This document shows, one piece after another, positions 57,561 through 64,000 of a stretch of 64,000 nt of DNA. Both the position numbers and the translations under genes were made by a program. Each line of letters opens with the position of its first letter. Position 1 is the stretch's first letter. The notes beneath the pieces are model-generated. The model ran no database searches. It worked only from the letters and a program-made list of their open reading frames with translations, and had not been told where the DNA came from. This stretch comes from Catenaria anguillulae PL171 (lineage: Eukaryota > Blastocladiomycota > Blastocladiomycetes > Blastocladiales > Catenariaceae): positions 31,439 through 95,438 of the forward strand of contig MCFL01000089.1 in NCBI GenBank assembly GCA_002102555.1, given 5' to 3'.

Positions 57561-57833
57561 ATGCAGAGCAAGCTCTCCTCGGTGTTTGCGAGTGTCGCCA
57601 AAGGCTTGCTCACAGCTGCTGCTGTAGCAAGTGCGGTGTTCATTTCTGTCAACCGGATCGGCCACTCGGCTCGTTGCAGGCTCGACGCGATAGCCAAACA
57701 GCTGGCGCTCAATTCGTATTCGTCACCTACCCCACTCTTAGTGGACTTTGACGTATTGGCCAAGTATGTTGAGGAAGAAAATGGAGATGGCGCTGCGGCA
57801 CAGCATGCTGAGGCGTTCGCCAGCATTTTGTGA
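57561..57833 (+). CDS. Small hypothetical protein, 90 residues
   Basis: ATG-initiated ORF. An N-terminal hydrophobic helix (LLTAAAVASAVFISV, about residues 16-30) follows a short basic/Ser segment, a layout compatible with a mitochondrial or membrane anchor. Then comes ARCRLDAIAKQLALN and an acidic tail (KYVEEENGDGAAAQHAEAF). No family recognised. It overlaps the end of a longer ORF in another frame. Kept because its composition looks protein-like, but chance cannot be excluded. Confidence 0.35.
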   Translation: MQSKLSSVFASVAKGLLTAAAVASAVFISVNRIGHSARCRLDAIAKQLALNSYSSPTPLLVDFDVLAKYVEEENGDGAAAQHAEAFASIL

Positions 57834-58182
57834 GAGAGTTCGCTGATGGAAACGTGCATGGTGCCGTGACAGAGTTAGGTCTGGGCATGCATGGTTTAAA
57901 GCGTTGGAAGCGCCATGCAGCTTGCGCGAGTCAGCGAAGAACCTGTGTATGGAGGAAGCAGGTGAGAATCGCGGCAGTGAGAATGAGTATGCTGGGAGGC
58001 ATGATGATGGGAAGAGGAGGCATCCTAAGCGGTGCCAGTTGATTGATCCACGGTTCATTTGTTTGTGGACTTCTTTCATAAATATAGAACTTAACTTGAT
58101 TTCAGAATTTTGCTCCGTCCTCATTTCCCAACCGCTCACTGGCATTCCCATATAGCTTTTCATCTTTTTTTCTTTGTTTTCA

Positions 58183-58219
<37 letters not shown>

Positions 58220-58617
58220 TGATGCCGACATAGCGCTTTTGAATACTGACTGAGGTCTACCTGCCGACTGCCAACCGTGCAAGCGCAAGGGGATATTGTG
58301 CAATTGAGTCTCGATTCCCACGCTTGGGATCGTGCATATTTACTGAATGGCCACAAATGCAGTGACTTTGAAAGACTCGGAGGAGGGCTTATCCCCTAGG
58401 TAGGTCTACGTAGAGCGGGTAGCCAGGATATGTATGCTGGTCAGGTTGATGGCGGTTTGTGGTCAGCATGCAAACGTGCGTGTGCCGTCGCGCGCACGTG
58501 TCCATACTTACGTGTCCAAATGTCTCGCCGATGCTGATGGTGTTGGGAAGCTCTCGCCTGCCGCCAATTGCATTGACCGCCAGGCTGCTCTCCTCAAAGG
58601 ACTTACTAGGTAGTGCA
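57834..58617. other. Intergenic with long T tract
   Basis: About 780 bp upstream of the zinc transporter. Contains TTTTTC repeats and then a 32-nt T run at 58185-58216. No gene is seen. Confidence 0.4.
58185..58216. repeat. Poly(T) tract, 32 nt
   Basis: Uninterrupted T32 preceded by imperfect T-rich repeats (58157-58184), about 400 bp upstream of the zinc-transporter start, a position similar to the T25 upstream of the fusion kinase. Confidence 0.85.
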
Positions 58618-60158
58618 ATGCCAATTCCAAGCACAATGCATTCTCATGAGCATTCGCATTCACATGCACACGCCCATGCCCATGGCCACGCAGCCACGGC
58701 GCCGCCGCCCTCTGCTCTTCAACAGCTCCAGCCGGCAGCCGTGAACGGACTTGGCCATCAGCACACGCACACACACTCTCACGCTCACTCTCACTCGCAT
58801 TCCGATGGGCATTCGCACGGCGGATCTTGCGGCCACGGCCATCACCACGACCATGGACACGCCCATTCTCATTCGCACGACCACGACCACGGAAACGGAC
58901 ATGGACATGACCACGGGCACACTCATAGCCACGGCGCCGGCGGCAGCTGCTCTCACGGCCACAGCCACTCACACGACGGCCATGACCATCATCATCATCA
59001 CCATCACCACGACCATGGGCCGCCATCCAACTATGTTTTCTCCGTGCCCTACATCAAGCTGTTCACGGATGCTTCCACCCAGTTCCCTGGCAAGACTCTG
59101 TGGCTTGTCTTGGGTTCCTTCCTGACGCTCGGCGTTTTCCTCGCTGCCCGCTCATCAAGCTCCATGTCGCTGCAATCCTACTCGCTGTTGTTCTTGTTCG
59201 ACCTCCTTGCCATTGTCAACGAGTTTGTGTCGCACGCCCTGTCGCGCGGTTTGATTGCCCCAAGAGACCCATCCCAGTATTCGTTTGGGTTGCAGCGGCT
59301 CGAGGTCGTATTTGCATTTGCAAATTCCTTGTCGCTCTTCTTTTCGGGCATGTACGCGCTCAAGGAGGCCCTCGAGGTCATGTTGGAAGAGGAGGACCAC
59401 AAGCACGATCCAACTGGGTACGTTTTTTTTTGGTTCGGACTGAGGTTTTGAGATTCACGATTTCAAGTTGCTGACTTGACGGTGGTAAACCCAGGTCGTA
59501 CAATGCGGTTATTCCAATTGCTGCTGCCGTCATTGGCACGCTCGCCATCATCCGACTCTCCATCCACAAGCCGTACTACAAATGTGCGCCATGTCCCTGT
59601 CTCATTTCTTTTTTCGCCTCTTTCGTCTCTCCTTTCTAACACCTCTTTGTCACCCAAACCCCAGTCATGTCCCGCTCGCGCTTCTCAGAATGGACAACCA
59701 ACCCCTTCATCCAAGCGCACGGCCTCGTCGCCACCATCCTCCTGCTCGTCCACTGGACCCAATCTATCTATGCCGCCTCTCCCGCACGCACCCAAACGCA
59801 CGTGGCACCTGCCGCCGACGCTCTCGGCGCATGCGCCATCGGGCTCGTCCTCATGTGGCTCGCTACCCCGCTCGCCATTGCCATGGGCCAAATCCTTTTG
59901 CAAGTCACGCCGGCACCGCTCGTGTCGGCCCTGCAGCGCGCGTGCGGCGAGATTGCGAGCATGGAGGGCGTCATGCAGGTGGCCAAGGCGCAGTATTGGA
60001 GTAATGCGTTCAATGAGCAAGTCGGCGTGATTCATGTGCAGCATCGGAGTGGCGCCGACCCAAGTGTGGTGAGGGAACATGTCAGGGAAAGGCTGATGGC
60101 GAGGGTTCCGGGCGATTGGTGGATTCAAGTCGAGGTTGGGCAGTCGAGGATTATTTAG
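58618..60158 (+). CDS. His-rich cation diffusion facilitator, ZnT6/Zrg17-like
   Basis: Exons 58618-59417, 59495-59583 and 59665-60158 encode 460 residues. Residues about 5-140 form a His-rich cytosolic tract (HSHEHSHSHAHAHAHGH, later HDHHHHHHHHDHG). The CDF membrane domain follows: LFLFDLLAIVNEFVSHAL, then YSFGLQRLEVVFAFANSLSLFFSGMYALKEALE (human ZnT6: YSFGFERLEVLAVFA), with C-terminal GQILLQVTPAPLVSAL and an RVPGDWWIQVEV ferredoxin-like domain. The canonical HxxxD zinc sites of TM2 and TM5 are not seen (FDLLAIVNE; GACAIGLVLM). That is the pattern of ZnT6/Zrg17, which act as partners of ZnT5/Msc2 in early secretory compartments. A start at 58636 is possible; in-frame ATGs from 58459 onward lie in sequence unlike the family. 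Confidence 0.85.
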
Positions 60159-60380
60159 CATTCTGTGGAGCATTGCCTGCCCGCTCATGTAATACGTATG
60201 TATGTAGATTTGTCATCTTTCGAGTTTGGTTGGATGCCCGCCCATCGCTCACCTGTCACAGCTCGTCTCGTTCAATCCCTGCTTCTCCCTGTCATCTGAC
60301 ACGCTTATTGCGGTTTGCCATTTTGGTTTTTCTATTCTATTATACACGACACAATTCAAGTCCAAAACATGATTTGCCAG

Positions 60381-63255
60381 CTAATGCGCCTTGCCTCGTA
60401 TTCCTGCCTTTCGCCCTCCGGCCGCTGACCCGTCCCTCGACAAGTTCCTTGTTGACCGAGTGGACTTGGCAGAGGACGTTCTTGACCGCGACAGCCCTCC
60501 AAACCCGCCGCTTCGCACATAGCCCGACGGCGATCTGCTGATGGATGCTCCCAAGTACCCGCCTCCACCGCCTCCTCCTCCCCGACCAATATCCTCGTCT
60601 GGCAGTCCATCCTCCAACCCGAGAATCCCAATCATGTCGTCCAACCTGCCCACTTCATTCTTCATCCACTCCTCCAACTCTGTCCATGCCCGTTCCCGAT
60701 CAATCCACGCATCCAACTTGCTCCCGACCCAGCCGCTCACCTTCTTCTCTAACCGATACCCAAGCCGCTCGTAATCCGCTCTCGCACGCTTTTCGCCATC
60801 GTATCGGCCGCGCAAGTCGTCCACAGCCATCTCCAATAGTGATCGGGCGGCCGACTCTTCGAGGACCGCATCACGTGTGCGATTCAGATCTTGCTTTGTC
60901 CGCTGATGCGCGGCCAGCGCTTGGTCGTGCGTCAGTGACAAGACACGATATTGCTCGCGCAAGTTGTTAAGGTTGGTTTCGAGCATGCGCCGACGCTCGT
61001 CGTGGTTGGATTCGCGCCGTTTCCAGTCGTCACGGGCGAGATTGAATTCCGTGTTGATGTCAATAATTTGCTTTTCGAGGTTCTTGATGGTGGCCGTGAG
61101 GTGGTCAACCGTCTCGTGCTCGCCCTTGAGATTCATTTCAAGGCGTGTTTGCATGTCCTCAAGGTCGCGAATCTTGGCATGCGCTTTGGCCAACCTTTCG
61201 TCGCGATCGTGAATCACACCCTGTGCCTTCCCAAACTCTTTTTCCGTGTCCTCGTGCTTTTGCTTTAGTGACCGGTGGTTGCCCGCGAGTTGCGTGTACT
61301 GGCTCGTCATCTTGGCCAACTGGTCCTGCAAGGACGCAATGTTGGCCTGCAGCCCGGCCACTTCCTCGGTCTTCGCGGCCGTCCATTCCTCGGTCTTGGC
61401 CTCAAGATCCTCGAAGGCCACCTTCTTCTCAATCAAGTCACGTCGCGCCTTGGACAGCGTCTCCATCAGCTCCTTCTTGTCCGACGTCAAGTTGTTCTTT
61501 GCCACCGTCAACTGCGCAACCTGCGCCTCGAGCTCTTGCTGTGACGCAGCCGAACTTGCCTTGAGCGCCTTGAGCTCGGTATCCAAGGTCGTTGCGCGGA
61601 ACTTTTCACGCTCCATGACGGACCGCAAGTCATTGACCTGTACCTGCAGCCGCTCCCGCTGGTCCGTCACCTTGGCAAGGTCGCTCACGAGCTTGTCCGT
61701 TCCGCTGCTTGCCTCCTCGCACTTTGTCCTCAACTGCGCCACGTCAGTATCGTAGCTCTGCTGCAGTTTTGCCACCTGCGTCTCCAAATCGCTCTTTGCC
61801 GACCGCAACTCAATCACACTTGCTCGCAATTTTTCGCTCTCGCCCTTCAAGCGCGCCACAATCCCCTCGACCTGCGCCTTTGCGCCCGTCATCTCCTCCA
61901 ACTTGTGCTGGACCACATGCAACTCTGCATCCCTTGCGGCCTTTGCCTCGGCATTCTCGCGCTTCTCGTTCTCGAGCTGCTCCTTGAGCAACTTGATGGT
62001 CGCCACATCCTCCTCATGCACACTACATAGCTGCATATGCCGCGCATCCAGTTCCGCAAACCTGTCGCTCACCTCATCGTACGCCTTTTGCAACGCATGC
62101 CTGGCGTCGCCCGTCTCGTTGAACTGTGTAATCAATGCGCCGAGCTCAAACTCGAGTTGCCGGCCTCGCTCTTGCGCGGCAATCAAGGACCGCGACGTCG
62201 TGTCAAAGTCGCGCGACATGCGATCGAGGTGTTGCGAGAGGACTTCGGCGCGGGTGCGCGCGGCGCCAGATCCTTCAATGGCTTCGTGCTCGAGGCGCTC
62301 GATGGTGGCGTGCATTTCCAGGTATTCGCGATAGCATTCTTGCAGTTTGTCTTGAAGCGTGCGCAGGTCAGAGTCTTTGGCAGAGAGAAGTGAGTCTTTG
62401 TGTTTGATTGCTGTGTCCCGCTTTGTGACTTCTTCTTGGAGCTTTTTACAGTCGATCGTTAGGGAAAGAACAATGTGCGGCAAATGAGAATTGGTTATAC
62501 CTTTGCTCGCTCCTCCTCGGCATGAATAAACATGACCATGAGCGCAGCCACCTGCTCCTTCAAACTGTCAACATCCACGCTCAACCTTCCAGCCTCCTTG
62601 ACCTGCCACTCATCGGCCTTTGTCGCATAAACGAGCGTCTCCTTGAGCGCTCCCTGCAGTGTAGCGACCCGTGTCTCGACCTTTTCCGTATGCTCGCGCT
62701 CAATCGCAAGCGTCGTACGCAGTTTCTGGATCTCCTTGTCCTTGAGCGCAATGCCAAACTTGCGAAGCAGCGAGTCTCGCCACCGGGACTGAACGGCTTG
62801 CGCCTCTGCTTTTCGGTGGACGATTGGGTCGACATAAATGGACGTGATGACGTTGGTGTTTTGGGTATTCGACTGAGATCCGGCAACGAGCGGGCTGGGT
62901 GCCTTGAGTAGGCTGAGTGCACGTGGAACGGGAGATGACGGGATCGAGTGCGCTTTTGTGTCAATCGAGTGAGGCGACGGAAGTACCGCCGCGGCGGGGT
63001 GTGTGAATCGCGGTTGTGGTCGGCCGTGCCATCCATGAGCGACTGGATCGTGGCGTCAATCGAGAAACAGTGCGAGTAAACGTCCTGGAGCATTAGCCGG
63101 CAATGCTCACACACGCCCGTGAAAGAGTGGTGGTCGTGTTGAGTTGCATTCTTGGATGATGATGTGACGAGTTTCCCCACCTGCGGCGGCTGTGGGTGCT
63201 GGACGTTGGCGAGCGGCACGCCAATGATGGGCAAGCTGACGTCCTGGTTCAACAT
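60381..63255 (-). CDS. Large coiled-coil protein, function unknown
   Basis: Exons 63255-62987, 62912-62501 and 62441-60381 encode 913 residues. The N-terminus has a small Cys/His cluster (GVCEHCRLMLQDVYSHC). From about residue 130 to 830 there is almost unbroken coiled coil (KLQEEVTKRDTAIKHKD, LKEQLENEKRENAEAK, and so on). A conserved-looking block WIDRERAWTELEEWMKNEV follows, then a Gly-run (GRGGGGGGGGYLG) and a basic Ser/Arg tail (RSRTSSAKSTRSTRNLSRDG). An in-frame splice with CCCTAACG branch site joins exons 2 and 3. Another open stretch from an ATG at 63517 (MSQTKAHHALPPIP) is in a different frame and may be an additional 5' exon I could not join. Cytoskeletal or basal-body role is possible but unproven. 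Confidence 0.75.
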
Positions 63256-63741
63256 CCATAGGCGCCGGGGAAGGGACGGGTGTGCGTGTGCGTTTGGACT
63301 GGTTGGTGGCAGCCTGATGGCTGCTCCCGTTCAGCGAATGACTGGCTGCTACAGTGTCATGAACCGGTTGGCGAGCACCTGGTCCAAGGCCGACAAACGC
63401 TGCTCTGTTCATCGCTGTCGTCGCATCATGGCCAGGTCCGCCAGGCTTGTCGGGCGGTAGGACTGGGACCTGGCTTGGGATGGGCGGAAGTGCATGATGT
63501 GCTTTTGTTTGAGACATTGTACTTTGGGCATTTCCGACGAGGCATTTTGTTTTGGATTACATGCCGGCAGCATGGGAATGGCGAATAGGATCACAGTCAG
63601 ACGTTGGGGGCGAACAAACAACGTGTTCTGACCTGTTCGCAGCCCTTACAGTCGTCACATGTACCTCAATCCAAATGACAGTCCCAGAAGTAAATAAGAA
63701 ACAGGCGTACAAGTTACTCAATGCACTTGATCGTTGACACC

Positions 63742-64000
63742 ATGTCAACCGACCACATCTTCCGACTGGTGGATGCCATTGCCATTCTCGAGTTGACTGC
63801 GCTTGAGGACGTGCCAGCTCCAATCGTCAGGTCGTCTCATGTACTTGACGCAGCCAAGTCACCGGGATCAGACACGACCGCAAGTTCTAAAAGACACGAT
63901 TACTTGGGCAGCTTGCACCTTTTTGCATTACCGTGTCCATCCGCACTATTTGCGCCAGGGTCCGAGACTCGAAATGACGAGCCGCATGCACATGAATTCA
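63742..64000 (+). CDS. Partial ORF running off the window edge
   Basis: The ATG at 63742 (MSTDHIFRLVDAIAILEL) opens a frame with no stop for 86 codons to the window end. The start looks like an amphipathic helix; the rest is Ser/Pro/Ala-rich. It could be the first exon of a gene divergent from the coiled-coil protein. No family recognised. Confidence 0.4.
   Translation, partial: MSTDHIFRLVDAIAILELTALEDVPAPIVRSSHVLDAAKSPGSDTTASSKRHDYLGSLHLFALPCPSALFAPGSETRNDEPHAHEF

Noticed and set aside
56905-57627. 240-codon plus-strand ORF
   Set aside because: Ala/Thr/Pro-rich without motifs and overlapping a shorter, more protein-like frame.

Overview
The window is nuclear DNA from a eukaryote with compact, intron-containing genes. 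Most introns are 50-100 bp, with donors of the GTACG, GTTCG or GTATG type, and several carry a TACTAAC or CACTAAC-like branch point. The gene content points to a flagellated (zoosporic) early-diverging fungus: an outer-dynein-arm docking protein (ODAD3/CCDC151) and a guanylyl-type cyclase sit beside fungal-type housekeeping genes. Placement in Blastocladiomycota or a related chytrid-like lineage is inference; no rRNA or other taxonomic marker is present.

Layout. 1-29 kb is dense and conserved: exportin-4 (partial), ODAD3, a small Lys-rich protein, nucleoporin NUP58, RRP7, a Ptc2/3-type PP2C phosphatase, eIF3b, a PKA catalytic subunit, GPAA1, ITFG2, a coiled-coil/PAS/nucleotidyl cyclase, and condensin subunit 1 (NCAPD2). 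29-34 kb is gene-poor and holds a 5'-truncated protein-kinase paralogue. 34-49 kb has a PAP2 lipid phosphatase, an AGC kinase fused to an eEF1B-gamma-like GST_C domain, SEC61 gamma, methionine aminopeptidase 2, two orphan ORFs and an MGMT with a 10-nt microexon. 49-58 kb is accessory-like: a decayed minus-strand coding remnant, a PIM-like kinase with a roughly 200-residue activation-loop insertion, a duplication with a 600-bp period over decayed coding sequence, and long T tracts. 58-64 kb has a His-rich ZnT6/Zrg17-type transporter, a large coiled-coil protein and a partial ORF at the edge.

Functional themes are nuclear transport (XPO4, NUP58), ribosome biogenesis and translation (RRP7, eIF3b, MetAP2), the secretory pathway (GPAA1, SEC61 gamma, ZnT6) and signalling (PKA, PP2C, cyclase, two unusual kinases, ITFG2). 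They look like ordinary chromosomal neighbours, not an operon or cluster.

Exon boundaries were set by eye from GT/AG sites, reading-frame continuity and family conservation. Total CDS lengths were checked for divisibility by three wherever a model is complete. Family assignments come from remembered conserved motifs, not database searches.
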